Positions 10,945-22,000 of a DNA stretch of 64,000 nucleotides are shown piece after piece (positions within the stretch are counted from its first letter, which is position 1; each line of letters starts with the position of its first letter). This stretch comes from Aldrovandia affinis. Lineage: Eukaryota; Chordata; Actinopteri; Notacanthiformes; Halosauridae. The notes under the pieces were generated by a model. The model had not been told where the DNA came from. It did not search any database and saw nothing but the letters and a program-made list of their open reading frames with translations. Made by a program: the position numbers and the translations under genes. Where the stretch lies: positions 1 through 64,000 of the forward strand of contig JAINUG010000329.1 in assembly GCA_029706075.1 (NCBI GenBank). The letters are read 5' to 3'.

Positions 10945-11690
10945 TATGACTTTCCACCCTCTGAATTGCAACTAGCTGTTAATTGGTCTTAATTAGACAC
11001 TTTGGATTTCTATTAAAGCATGATTTACTCTGTTAAGGCCATATTATGTCAGAAATGGCTATGTATGCCATGAACAATAAATGGCCCATATTCACATGCC
11101 AGGACTTCTAATCGGTCAGATCAACTAATGCTCTCATTTTTTGTAATGTACTATGTGTCATATGATTACTTTAGAAAGAGGTTACCTTTTTTAAATTTTT
11201 AAATCAGTTTTAGACCAGCAGATTAAATCAGTGGGGGCATTATTGTTGGAGGTGTGGACACCTGGTCAATGAAACTAGTTAAATGACTGCGCAAATGGCA
11301 ATGAGGCAAACTTGCATTCTTTTAAAATAAGTTTAAGGAAAAAAATGATGGTAGAACGTACATACATGCTTTCAACAACTTTAATTGATCAATAGATTAG
11401 CTGTAACAAACACCACAGTTGGTCCCCAGGACCGAAGTTTGCGAACCACTAATCTAGGGCATGAGCAGGCAGTTTCATCAAGAAGTCTGTCGAGAACTTA
11501 CCAGAGAGGGATACTCTGGTCTGGTTGCAGTGCATAAACCCTTATTACACCTAAAAATGCATGTCTGCGAGTAAAGTGGTGCAAAGATTGATAGGATGAT
11601 ACGGAGTAAAGGTGTAACCCTTGTCTGTCACTAATAAACACTACTGTATTTGAGTGTACTCAACTCCTGGTGACTCTGCTATTGGGTGGC
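10945..11690. other. No gene recognised
   Basis: AT-rich unique-looking sequence with no supported coding frame or repeat. Confidence 0.5.
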
Positions 11691-11691
11691 A

Positions 11692-11893
11692 GTGTAGCAT
11701 AATGGTTAGAGAACTGGGCTTGTATCGCAAAGGTTCCAGGTTTGATTCTCAAGTGAGGCACTGCCATTGAGCAAGGTACTTAACCTGAGTTAACAGCTGA
11801 ACAGTTCATGTTCAGCTGTATAAATGGATTGTATGTAAACTGCGTGACTCGCTCTGGATAAGAGCGTCTGCTAAATGCCTGTAATGTAATGTG
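11692..11893 (+). mobile_element. Full tRNA-derived SINE with L2-type 3' tail
   Basis: The head has an A box (GTGTAGCATAATGGTTAGAG) and a B box (GGTTCCAGGTTTGATTC). The body keeps CATTGAGCAAGGTACTTAAC, and the tail reads CTCTGGATAAGAGCGTCTGC, TAAATGCCTGTAATGTAATG. That tail is the conserved end of fish V-SINE-like elements and matches the 3' end of the LINE at 37.4-39.4 kb. This SINE is non-coding and would depend on LINE enzymes for mobility. Confidence 0.88.
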
Positions 11894-12494
11894 TGTGCCA
11901 GCTCCTTCAACTTACCGCTAACAGTAGTGTTTAGTGTCCATAACTTGCATAAACCTTGAACATCTTGTATAAAAACATGGATCTTAAACATACCGTTTAT
12001 CTTAAAGATTTATGTCAAGTGTTATCAAAGTGTAAGTTAACATTTGCATCTTTCCCACATCCGTCACATGTTGGAATGTGATGGTGTTGCTAGTGAGCTA
12101 TAGTGGTAGTGACACCACTGTTCTTCTTTCTGTACTTCACGTTACCTCGTTGTTTTTATTTTTACCCTTCACTGTTTTTTTGATGCAATAGCCAACACTT
12201 CAGACCTTCAGTGCCATGATGTCGAGCTAGCTCCCATTGCTAGCTAAGATAGCTTGATTTGGAAAGTGTGCCCAGGGTGTGGCCTGAGTGGGTGTTAAGG
12301 AAGTTAGGTGCCAGCGGTAAAGCTGGGTATCCAGGAGTGGCGGCAATCGGTATTGAGGAAGATGTTAACATGCATAACCAGCTGGAGACACACAATTCAA
12401 ACACAATGGTGCCTCATCACTCATAAGCCTAATCTAATAAAATGTCCCGAACTGGCATACGATGCAGGCCATTTTAGTACTTTTAATTTAATTT
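11894..12494. other. No gene recognised
   Basis: Unassigned sequence. One 62-codon frame at 12308 has no recognisable protein features. Confidence 0.5.
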
Positions 12495-13335
12495 AGTAGT
12501 AGTAGTAAACGGTTCATTTGTTTATAAAAAATGAGATAAGATACCATAATGTACATGTGGTAGCAACCAAGCTGAATTGAAAGTACATTTTACTTTGGTA
12601 TAATTTAAAATTAATTAAATTAAATACAAAAATTAAATAATAATCTAAAACATAAACAGCAACATTAAAAGTATAAAATAGACTGACATAAAATTGACTA
12701 ACCAACACACAATAACGTGACAAACTGACATACCAGCACACAACAATCATTACAGTGTTCACTTATTTAAAAGTCTGGTCATGTGTGGGATAGCACTCCG
12801 CCAGTAGCGCTCAGTTCTACACCGGACCAAGTCCAGTTCTGCTGAGGACCGTGTCTGGCGGTGACTTATGGCGGATCGCTCAGGTGGGAACCACTTGCGG
12901 AACAGGGGGGATTTCAGGAGTGAATTGGCGCAGGCTCTGGTGAGGTCATCACGCCGTGAGCAGAGGGGTGGGAGCTCAAGGCGACTACACGATTCGCTCT
13001 AAGAAGTGAACTCCTGACCCAGGATGATTCATACAGCTCTTCTCTGCATCTTTTCTATGGCCTTGGATTGTGCTCTGGTGAGGCCAGGATGCCACACCCA
13101 CACCACATACTCCAGAGTGGGTCTGATGTAGGTGGTGTAGATGGTACCCAGGTCATCTGGAGGAATGCCAGCATTCTTAAGGCGTCGGAGAAGAAATAAG
13201 CGCTGGCTGGCAGAGGTGGTCCACCTGTTCAGACCACTACAGGTTGGCCTGAATATGGATGCCCAGGATCTTTAAGGTGGCAACTCTCTGGGAGGAGGTC
13301 CCTCCATCTGTCAGTTTTATGTTTTGTGAAAGGCT
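12495..13335 (-). pseudogene. Non-LTR retrotransposon 3' end (RT C-terminal region)
   Basis: On the minus strand the region from 13320 to the stop at 12759-12761 encodes the C-terminal part of a LINE reverse transcriptase of CR1/Rex-like type. Recognisable parts include an STLKILGIHIQANL-like segment, KNAGIPPDDLGTIYTTYIRP, TLEYVVWVWHPGLT, QSKAIEKMQRRAV and a C-terminal RRDDLTRACANSLLKSPLFR. The last 84 codons are open, with breaks further upstream. A 3' UTR of about 250 bp ends in a (TACTAC)n-type tail at 12496-12508, so the 3' terminus is present and the copy is 5'-truncated near 13330. The similar ACTACTAC tail of LINE B at 43.79 kb suggests a related family. Confidence 0.85.
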
Positions 13336-13513
13336 CTTGTTTAGATGTTGTTTAGAGCCACATCATTTCCACATAATTTACTTAATTTACATAATTTTAC
13401 ATAATTTAATTTCCACATAAGTGATTGTTAGTAGCTAATGAACATTAATCTAGCTATCTAGAACTAGCTATCTAGCTAGTTGATCATGGTAATGTTATAT
13501 ATATATATATATA

Positions 13514-14054
13514 CTACCGGTCAAAAGTTTGAGTACACCTGCTGGAAACTAGGTTCATCTCATAATTGACACCGTATACATTTCTGTAAATACTTTAAAA
13601 TGACAAAAAACACATGTAACAATGAACAAAATGAACATCAAAGAAATGTTCAAGAAAATAATATTGAAAATTGAATCTTGGATTCCTCAAAATAGTCACC
13701 CTTTGGCGTGAGAATAGCCTCACAAACAGTGGCAATTCGGTTAATACGTTTTAGCAGGAAATCACCCGACATGTTTTCCCAGCTATCCTGCAGCAATTCC
13801 CAGAGAAACTTGTGGGTTGCTTTGCTTTGACTCTTCCTTTCCAGTTTGTCCCATACAAGTTCTATGGGATTGAGGCCTGGACACTGGGCAGGCCAGGTCT
13901 TTAGTTTGAGTTGTTGTTCACATTCCTCCTTCACCAGATAGTTCTTGCACAACTTCAAGGTGTGTTTCGGGTCGTTATTTTGCTGAAGAATGAAGGAGTG
14001 CCCGATTAGCCATAGTCCAGATGGAAGGTGTACTCAAACTTTTGACTGGTAGTG
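13514..14054 (-). mobile_element. Internally deleted Tc1/mariner element with both terminal repeats
   Basis: The left end CTACCGGTCAAAAGTTTGAG and the right end, whose complement is CACTACCAGTCAAAAGTTTG, form matching inverted repeats of about 28 bp inside TA-rich flanks, as expected for TA-targeting Tc1/mariner elements. At 541 bp it is about a third of the usual length. The minus strand keeps one open 102-codon frame (13958-13650) with WPAQCPGLNPIELVWDKLER, the block before the third acidic residue, and a CEAILTPKGDYFEES tail. Just upstream, the complement of TTTTGCTGAAGAATGAAGGA near 13978 marks the deleted second-aspartate region. It is non-autonomous; the first two catalytic blocks are missing. 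Confidence 0.9.
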
Positions 14055-14115
14055 TATATATATATACATATAATACGTATATACAATGTATATATATATA
14101 TACAGTATATGCAAC
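14055..14115. repeat. (TA)n microsatellite
   Basis: Interrupted TA dinucleotide tract directly right of the Tc1 element. A matching tract flanks its left end at 13497-13513, so the element probably landed inside one TA-rich run. Confidence 0.85.
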
Positions 14116-17058
14116 AAAACAGTAACTTCCCTCAATGTACATTATAGCTTCTATACATGCTACATTAATTTGACACAGCTAGCCCCTATACATTTTTCAG
14201 TCCTTTAAAACATGACCAATTTGCATAAGTTCATGATAACATGGAAGTATCACAATCAACTCTCAAGAATGCACCATTATGGGTGTGTTAGATATTAGGG
14301 GTGTGAAACCATTCATTACACTTGTGATTATTTTCTTTGCTTTATTCTGTTCTAGCGGCATTGTCCCTTCGTGCTAAATGCTTACTGCAAAGCAACGGTC
14401 TACAATCCCATAATCTATGAAGTTCCCCTGATTATAAATAATTTGGTGCTTTTGTTATGTTTGATCATACCTGCAGCAATTTGTCCGTACCACTGACAAT
14501 GGGGATGAGCAGCCAAGAATCAAGTTAGCACTTTTCCCCAGGGCCCTACGGAAGAGAGGTTGAATATAAGGATAAAAGAACACATCAGTTTTGTACACTT
14601 TGTGGATGGAGTTTATGATTAACAATCATTTGAATTCCAACTGGGCCACGACCATTTCGTTCCCTCGTCTTCTTTCACAGGCAAAATTTTAAGCAGTGCA
14701 ACAAAAACACGGTTGTTTTAAGAATATTTGATGATTGAATTTCAGGTGGGCTAAACTTCTCTGCTCCTCTCACAGACTGAACCAGAGCTAACCAACCAAT
14801 ATGTTCACAAAGTTCATAAATCTAAAACTGAGATGACAAGGCTGAAGCAACCTCATCTCAAGAGCAGTAAATTGTGATTAGCAGGAGGCTGAAAATGTTG
14901 ATTTGTTCTGCTGCCAGCAGCATGAAAAAAGCAGTATACATTTCCAGAGAGAAGGAGAAGAAAGAATGGAGGAATATTACTCTCAGCTCATCCGTGGTGG
15001 CCTTGCTGCCTCCTGTCTAGTGAGCGCTAGAAGACATAGAACTTTGTTCTTGCTTACAGAATATGGAAAAATTGAAATATTAATATTAATATGATTCTGA
15101 AAAAACCCCATATCATAAACACTTCTATTTGAATGTACCAAAATACATTAAGTTATCTTGGTGTTTATTTTACAATTATAAATAAAATCATTTTTACAAG
15201 GCTGGAAAAACTTCTTCCAATGGGGCTGCATCAGATGTGAGTGTTGTGAATACTTGTATGCAGGATATGGGCCAAAGCAAACAGAAGAGATGCAAAATCA
15301 GGTACTCAATTGAGTCAACATGTCACCTCTTTTTATGTACATTTTTACTATAAACAGAAATCAACAGCCACCCCATTTACTGGGGATAAAACCAGCCAAG
15401 GCAAACACTCTTTGACAGGTGTGTGTCTGTGCTCGTCACAGTGGGGCCCATCTCTCCATCTGGAGGTCCTGCCCTGCCAGACGGACTGTCCTCTGACCAG
15501 GAGTGTCTCCATCCCACCACCATCCATACCCATTGATGATCCCTATGCCATGAGCTGGAAAGCTGGAAACCTTTGTGCAAGCACAGAAGCCTAATTATTT
15601 TGATGTTATAGAGAATTATACAGAAGCACAACATGTGGAGGTTTTAGTTTAAATCATGTTTGAGAATCCATGTCCTATGCTTATCACTCTTATCAGAATG
15701 GGTTTCCCTCCAACTCCCCAGTTCTTTGTTGGCAGACTGCAATCAGAGAAGGTGCAGCTTTTGGTTCAGGAAGTCTTGGAAATCAGGGGTTTATTTTGGG
15801 TGTCTTCCCCAAAGGAAGTAGAGAATTTCATTAACACATCCTAATTGCTGTGCGGTTCTGTCAGTGTCTTATAAGAATAGCACCATGTGACAGAAAGCCC
15901 TGCCAACCGTGGTTTGGCACATGAGCCAGGACAGTGTTATGTTTAGGGCAGCCCTGCACAGCGTGGCCACGTCTCCCATCATGCATCAGTGCACATTTTA
16001 ATCATGTCAACCTCTTCATTCATCTGTTTCTCACACTGTCCAACCAAACACCCGAGGACTTTGTCCCTGCCTTTCGTGATATCCTGTGTGGTTCAACAAG
16101 CGATCTGGGGTTGAACTGAAGCAATTACTTAAAACAGTAATGTGTGTGCACAAATGCACTGCTCTCTCTCTCTCTCTCTCTCAATTAATTAGGACCCAGC
16201 TCCCCCCCATGCACCCAATTAGCCATTGACACTTCAACTGCAATTAAACAATAATATTTCTCCACAAGACGAGCGAGTTGTAGGCTTGCAATATTTGTAA
16301 ATATTTCGATTTCTTAAGAGTTCAACCCACAAAATGTACCAGCAGCACATAAAATAATTTCTGATGCAGTCCCATTAGCAAGCATTTCCTCATTAGTGGT
16401 TAGGCATCATCCTTGACCTTGCCACACGTAACTAGTTCTAAGATGTACTAGTCAGTGCCACTTGGGCCTCAAGTTTAAACTTTAAATTCCTCTGTTTACT
16501 GTATAGCACACTGGCTTTGAAAAACTCAAAATAAAACCTAGCAAACAAACAAAGGTGCCTTTTTTATGAGCATTAAACAACCCGTTCTGCACAGATCAGA
16601 TTCATGGATATTTAGGACTCTGGGTATGGAGAACAGGGAACAGTAGAATGATACAATTGGGAAGCTATACCCATTTGGTGGGTAAATGTAAACGGAAACA
16701 GGTTGAGAGTAATCATCGATTTAAAGGTCTGTGGTTCATCCTCCTCAATTTTAAGCTGACAAATCGGTACTGGTACTAGTAATTGTACTAGTCCTACCGG
16801 CATGGTGTCTTGATACTGCTGTATGTTTGGAAGAGGGCTGCAGGATATATTGCATGAACATTTTGAGTTTTTGACTGATTTCATAAGTATGCCATTTAAA
16901 CTTTATCAATTCATAGAGCTGTATACTGACTGAAAAATATGTACTGACTCAATTCAAAGGCCTTACTCAGGGATAAAAATAATAATAATCCCACCTGCAA
17001 ACTTCTGCTTGATTTCACACACTAGTGTAGCACACTCCTGTCTTGTGTTTTCAGGCAG
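14116..17058. other. About 2.9 kb with no recognisable gene
   Basis: Open frames of up to 94 codons occur on both strands but show no domain, no splice-compatible structure and no retroelement motif. A (TC)n microsatellite lies at 16162-16182. This is the longest stretch without an identifiable element in the window. Confidence 0.5.
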
Positions 17059-17076
17059 AAACATTTCATATTTCTT

Positions 17077-17428
17077 TTTTTTTTTCTTGTTTCTGATTTT
17101 CTCCCATTTTCTCCCAATTTGGTAGCCAATTAGACCCGCTATTTTTACGTCAATCCCCCCCTAGTAATGTGAGTTTGCTGCCGTAGTCCTGCGACCGGTA
17201 GTGACGGCACCCGCAGCCCGTCGACCGTAACCCGGTACTACAGGGCCACTCTTATACGCAGCGAACGTCACGTCGGCTCCCCTCCCCCCTCCCTGGGGCG
17301 GACAGCCAAACGCCGCCCCCTGGTGGCACTCCCGGCCAGAGCCAACACTTGGCGAGACGGGGAATTGAACCCCGGTCTCCGTGGCCAGCGTCGGACGTTG
17401 TTACCACTGGACCACGCGGGAGGCCATA
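17077..17428 (-). mobile_element. tRNA-derived SINE flanked by an 18-bp target duplication
   Basis: On the minus strand it starts GGCCTCCCGCGTGGTCCAGT and continues GGTAACAACGTCCGACGCTG, then GGGGTTCAATTCCCC, a clear tRNA-like head most like tRNA-Glu (A box TGGTCCAGTGG, B box GGTTCAATTCC). The other end, on the plus strand, is a T-run at 17075-17085, the complement of a poly(A) tail. AAACATTTCATATTTCTT lies on both sides (17059-17076 and 17429-17446), a perfect 18-bp target duplication that defines the insertion. The GC-rich body from 17150 to 17340 is non-coding. Confidence 0.92.
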
Positions 17429-18425
17429 AAACATTTCATATTTCTTACAGCATTGGAGCACTTTGTAGCTTTTAGTCAGTAAAAGGCTAAAAGCCCAATG
17501 TCGCCATTACCACGCAGCCTCCGTATTAGGGGGAAAATCAGGTTAATAGAGTAGTAGTGGTCTTTCCCCTCTCCTGCTTTTATTCCTGGACCCTTTCCAC
17601 CTACGAGATCACTTTACACCGCATAACGTAGTATAAGGAAGGGGAGGGAAATATATTTCCGCTCTCAATGTTTGGGTAACCGATGGATAAACCATATGAA
17701 ATGCATGGTTCTTTTAGAAGGAATAACTGCACTAGGGAAATGTAGGAACTTGAAGAAAATATGTGGTATCAAAGTAGAGATTGTGAAATGATTGACCCCT
17801 ACTCAGATGCATTGACATGTTCAGCTATAATCATACATACAACATGGGATTTGAAGGTGATCCACCCACAGTGTGAAGCCCACGAATGCTCCCACCCTAC
17901 CTATGAACAGACAGCTCACACCCCTTGGTATAGGCCTAACAAATCCAGAGTTATTACCGTGGCCGCAGTGGCCAATGTTAGTCTATGTTTTGAGGTGTTT
18001 CCATTAAGGGGAACAAAGAAACGATTCATAGGAAACAGTAGCTGCATTGGAACGATTGGCAAGGGTAATAGTGAGACAAGGGGCTCATTACAGACAGGTG
18101 TTTTCCTAGTGTGTGGGCAACAAGCATATACTAGCCAGCCTCTTAATGGATGGGGCCGATGTTTTTTAGCACAGATAAGAAGGGTAACGGGGACAGAGAT
18201 CCAGGTTTTTCACAGGAAAAGAAGGGAACTAAGACAGGCACAATGAGTATGGGGAGTAATAATACCCACATATGGGGTATACAACACAGGAAGAAATAAA
18301 GGCCTTATCACAAGTGGTAGAAAGTCACATGAATCACTCCTTGTCAGCCATTGAAGCGGTATCTAAGGAGTTAGGTGAGATCCGACAATTCACTATACAG
18401 AATCAAACAGCTCTTGACTTACAAC

Positions 18426-19219
18426 CCAAACCAGAGGGGACAGAGCCTTTTCCATAGCCGCCCCTAAACTGTGGAATAGCCTCCCCCTCCACATCAGGTC
18501 AGCCCCGACCCTGGAGGCCTTTAAGTCCCGGCTAAAGACTCATCTCTTCTCACTGGCCTTTGACCAGAGCTGAGCCTGCCTCCTAGGTCGCTACTTTTAG
18601 TCCCTTTATGCTTTATTTTTCTAATCTGCTGCACTTTATTTTCGTTTCTTTTATCTTTATTTGTATTTTTATCTGAACCCTTGCACTTATTTGTATTTGC
18701 ACTTTTTGCACTATTATGTTTAGTATATGTATTGTATCCATCCATTGTCTAAGCCGCTTATTCCTGGTCAGGGTCGCGGGGGGGTGCTGGAGCCTATCCC
18801 AGCATGCGTTCCGGGCGAGAGGCAGGAATACACCCTGGACAGGTCGCCAATCCATCACAGGGCACACACACCATTCACTCACACACTCATACCTACGGGC
18901 AATTTAGACTCTCCAATTAGCCTAACGTGCATGTCTTTGGACTGTGGGAGGAAACCGGAGTACCCGGAGGAAACCCACGCGGACACGGGGAGAACATGCA
19001 AACTCCGCACAGAAAGGCCCCCGGCCTGGTTTCGAACCCGAGACCTTCTTGCTGTGAGGTGACAGCGCTACCCACTGCACCACCGTGCCGCCATTATGTA
19101 TTGTATATGTATATATATTTTTTTTTTTGCTCTATGTTTTTTAACTGTGAAGCACTTTGGTACAGTCACCAAAAAACTGTTATATAAATAAAGTTGAGTT
19201 GAGTTGAGTTGAGTTGAGT
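18426..19219 (+). mobile_element. LINE 3' end inserted in env
   Basis: The block opens with the C-terminus of a LINE reverse transcriptase: FSIAAPKLWNSLPLHIRSAP followed by TLEAFKSRLKTHLFSLAF and a stop near 18571. A 3' UTR follows, ending TGTTATATAAATAAAGTTGA and a (GTTGA)n run to 19218. Only the last 45 or so codons are present, a strong 5' truncation as is usual for LINE copies. Only a 3-bp TAC is shared at the two junctions. A SINE is nested at 18738-19094. Confidence 0.88.
18738..19094 (-). mobile_element. tRNA-derived SINE nested in the LINE tail
   Basis: On the minus strand it begins GGCGGCACGGTGGTGCAGTG and continues to a B box in CTCGGGTTCGAAACC, then the conserved body containing ATGTTCTCCCCGTGTCCGCG, GTTTCCTCCCACAGTCCAAA and TGGGATAGGCTCCAGCACCC. 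This is a widespread fish SINE architecture. TATGTATTGTAT on both sides (18726-18737 and 19095-19106) is a perfect 12-bp target duplication. Confidence 0.92.
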
Positions 19220-19589
19220 ACTGTTGGCCCAACAAGGCGGAGTGTGCCAAATTGTAGGAAGTGAATGTTGCACCTACATTTCCGATGCATCCCGCACCAT
19301 CCAAGAGCTTAAGAAAGACTCCAAGCAGGGCATTAAAGAATTGCGTGATGTACATGGGTGGGACCCAATGCAATGGATGAGCAGTTTCACCGGGCCATGG
19401 GGAGCACTGATTGTTAAATATATTTTGCATGGATTAGACATCATTATATTCATATTACTGCTGCTGACATGCTTCAAGATCGTATGCCAATCCTGTGCCA
19501 TAAAAGCAACAGCACAGATAATGATGGCACAGTCATATGAAGAAGAAGAAATCGTGCTGAAAGAAATGGGTGGGATCAACATAGCGTAA

Positions 19590-19877
19590 TCCCACCCTGG
19601 CTGATTGTTTTTGTTTACTTCGTTTTCTTCATTTTCTTAATGCTGCTATTTGCTATAACCCTTCTGCATGCTGGAATGTGAAGACATGAGAAAGAGGGTT
19701 AAATGCTCAGTGGTATAACGATTACTGTCACAATAAAGAATGTGCGCTTGTGTGATGGAGTGAAATTATGTTTCCCTGAAATATGAACCACCCTGTATGA
19801 TATCCACCTCATACTCAATCAATAATCATGTATTTTGTTATCTTTTTTTTTGTTACAATAGTAACAAAAGTGAGGAG
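19590..19877 (+). other. Env 3' flank with polypurine tract
   Basis: Non-coding sequence between the env stop and the LTR. AAAAGTGAGGAG at 19866-19877, directly before the TG of the LTR, is a good polypurine-tract candidate for plus-strand priming. Confidence 0.5.
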
Positions 19878-20150
19878 TGTAAGGGAAAATTTTGGTTAGG
19901 CCGCTTTCTGTTTGTTAGTATGCTGAAGGACAAACACCTTTGTTACATGCCACATGACAATCCCTGGACTGGAGCAGAGCAGCCAATGATAAGAACTGGC
20001 AGAGGAGTGGGGTTTTCCGGTCTACGGACCGGATCTTTATTTTTTTCTCACCTCCTCCGAGGGGGGAATCCCCTTTCGGGGAACACACAACAAACAGACA
20101 GTCAGCGGCTTTCCACACCGCCTTCATACATCCACATTTAACACGCATCA
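19878..20150 (+). mobile_element. Retroviral 3' LTR (5' boundary clear, 3' boundary uncertain)
   Basis: Begins TGTAAGGGAAAATTTTGG right after the purine-rich tract, the expected start of an LTR. It shares about 100 bp with the fragment at 10.74-10.86 kb, so this sequence occurs at least twice in the window. I cannot find the CA terminus or target duplication. Sequence from about 20150 to 21130 is CA-rich and repetitive and may belong to the LTR or to another element. Confidence 0.6.
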
Positions 20151-20651
20151 ACACTTACCAGGACAGGGTAGAACTCTACGCACTGTCCCGACACACTCTA
20201 CACACATCTCAACAATGCACCTCCTCAGACCGGAGTTCCCCTAGAACCTCCCCAGGCACACACATATCCAGTGACTTTTCAAGTGCTTCCCCAAATCCAT
20301 GCACACAGAGACACTCAAACTTTTCAGTCCAAGCTCTCTTTTGACCCAAACACACAGAGACCCTCACCACTCCTCACAGTGAGAGTTCTCTGACAACCAG
20401 CCCCGAGACACTCTCCACTCTTTCAGTGAGAGTTCTCAGGCCGTTATCCAGAAACACTCTCCACTGCCCGAGTGCGAGTTCTCTTCCAATCACACCAAGG
20501 GCGAGATGCGGACCCTGTTTCACGATCACACCGAGGGAGAGAGGCGGACACTCTTAGTGCACCCGCTCTCCCTCTTTCCCATACACACAGGAAGCACTCT
20601 ACTCAGTCACTTTTGACTAACGCACACAGAACTCAACATAGATTCCACACA

Positions 20652-20702
20652 GACTCCGCCTCCCAGAAGTTTGGATTACAGACACGCACCACCATGCCTG
20701 AC
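20652..20702 (-). ncRNA. 7SL RNA-like fragment
   Basis: On the minus strand it reads GTCAGGCATGGTGGTGCGTG, then TCTGTAATCCAAACTTCTGG, then GAGGCGGAG. This matches the 5' Alu-domain text of 7SL (signal recognition particle) RNA: a GGGC-TGGTGGCGCGTGCCTG-like start, then TGTAATCCCAGCTACTGGGAGGC. About 50 bp only, with several substitutions, so it is a pseudogene or SINE-derived fragment and not a working SRP RNA gene. Confidence 0.5.
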
Positions 20703-20764
20703 AGAGTCACATCAAACACCAACACTAATAATAATACACAATACAACACGATACCATACGCGTG

Positions 20765-20912
20765 CGTGCACGCGCACACTCACACACACATGAACAACGA
20801 CTCTCAATACCCCCACATGAACAACAAGACTAACAACTTTACAACGCACACGCACACGCACACGCACACGGCACACGCACACGCACACGCACACGCACAC
20901 GCACACGCACAC
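20765..20912. repeat. (CACACG)n / (CA)n low-complexity tract
   Basis: Mostly ACGCAC hexamers with one interruption at about 20869. The long open frames here on both strands come from the repeat. Confidence 0.9.
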
Positions 20913-21715
20913 TAACTCTCTTGATCCATACGTATACATGAATGACAAGAGAAAGACTAACTGATCCCCCACTCGCCCCTCCGGCTCTTAAATAGGCGTA
21001 CTTTCTGCCTGGATCAGGTGGGACTCGTGAGGCAATCACCTGTCTATCATTCACTCACCCAATCACCATCACTCAACACCAAACAATTCACATTCTCACA
21101 CACAACCAGGTCAGTGAATAATCACTTACCAATTAACATCAATTAAATAATAATTAAATCAATTATGGCCTTTGGAGCAACCTTCTGGGCAACAGTCCAC
21201 ACTCTCACACCCTGTAAGAGTGCCAAACCTGACCTTGGAAAGTCTCACTGTTCCAAAGGCCTCCACAACATGGAAAAACAAAGGCAACCCTGCCACTCCA
21301 ATGTTGCCGAGACCGACACCCTCCACAGCCTTGTTTGATTTTCTCATTTCACAAGTATGTACTACCCCGCCTGTACAGAGATGAGTGTGTGTGGCTCATA
21401 GGCTTGTCTTATCTCATAGACCCCTGACATACTGCTGTATAATCAGTTTTGGGGAAGCTACTATGAAAGCATAGTTTTACCAGCTATCAATTACTTCACA
21501 ATGAAAGAAACTGAACTACAGCCAAGCTACCCTCAAGAGAAATATAGTTTGGTTAACTAAAGTTACTCAGAAAATGTACTTTGTAAAAAATGATCACATC
21601 TACATATGCAATGTAATACAAAATTGTATTATAACAAAATATAATGCAAAATTAAGTCACATGACTGCAAAAAAATAACAACAGAATTTATTATGTGTAT
21701 TATGTGGTTCTCTGT

Positions 21716-21845
21716 GGCTCAGTTGGTAGAGCACAGCGTTGGCAACGCTTAGGTTGTGGGTTCAATCCACACTGGGGCCACATATACTGAAAATGTATGC
21801 ATTCACTACTGTAAGTCGCTTTGGATAAAATCGTCTGCTAAATGG
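21716..21845 (+). mobile_element. tRNA-derived SINE in the hAT arm
   Basis: Head GTGGCTCAGTTGGTAGAGCA (A box) and GTGGGTTCAATCCACAC (B box), tail TGTAAGTCGCTTTGGATAAA and ATCGTCTGCTAAATGG. The tail is the same L2-type end seen at 11.8, 28.1 and 39.4 kb, but the head differs from the 11.7-kb SINE, so it is a different family using the same tail. Confidence 0.88.
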
Positions 21846-21939
21846 TGTATATTATATTATTATTATAAAAAATAAATTATGAATAAATTATACAATACAA
21901 CATTTTGCTGGCAAAAAATCTTCCTGGCAACTAAACATT

Positions 21940-21962
21940 CTTGAAGTATATAGAGCCATCAG

Positions 21963-22000
<38 letters not shown>

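Larger units (their letters stand above)
17761..19589 (+). pseudogene. Endogenous retrovirus env, broken and interrupted
   Basis: Env of a gamma/epsilon-like retrovirus, which would have served membrane fusion. 17761-18246 is the surface-subunit C-terminal half (cysteine-bearing, no stop) ending in a basic HRKRR cleavage-like site. The frame then shifts; 18272-18425 carries the heptad-rich start of the transmembrane subunit. A LINE tail interrupts it at about 18426-19219. Env resumes at about 19220 with the CX6CC motif CQIVGSECC (LAQQGGVCQI context), a helical stretch, a hydrophobic anchor (IIIFILLLLTCF) and a short tail ending at 19589. At least one frameshift and the insertion make it non-functional. 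No gag or pol was found to its left, and the surface-subunit N-terminus is not recognised. Clade assignment is inferred from motif style only. Confidence 0.88.

Noticed and set aside
14903..16884. Short frames of 61-94 codons at 14.9-16.9 kb as small genes
   Set aside because: No domain, no splice-compatible neighbours and frames on both strands overlap; nothing supports coding.
20472..21054. Long frames rich in His/Thr or Val/Arg
   Set aside because: They are translations of (CA)n and (CACACG)n repeats on both strands.
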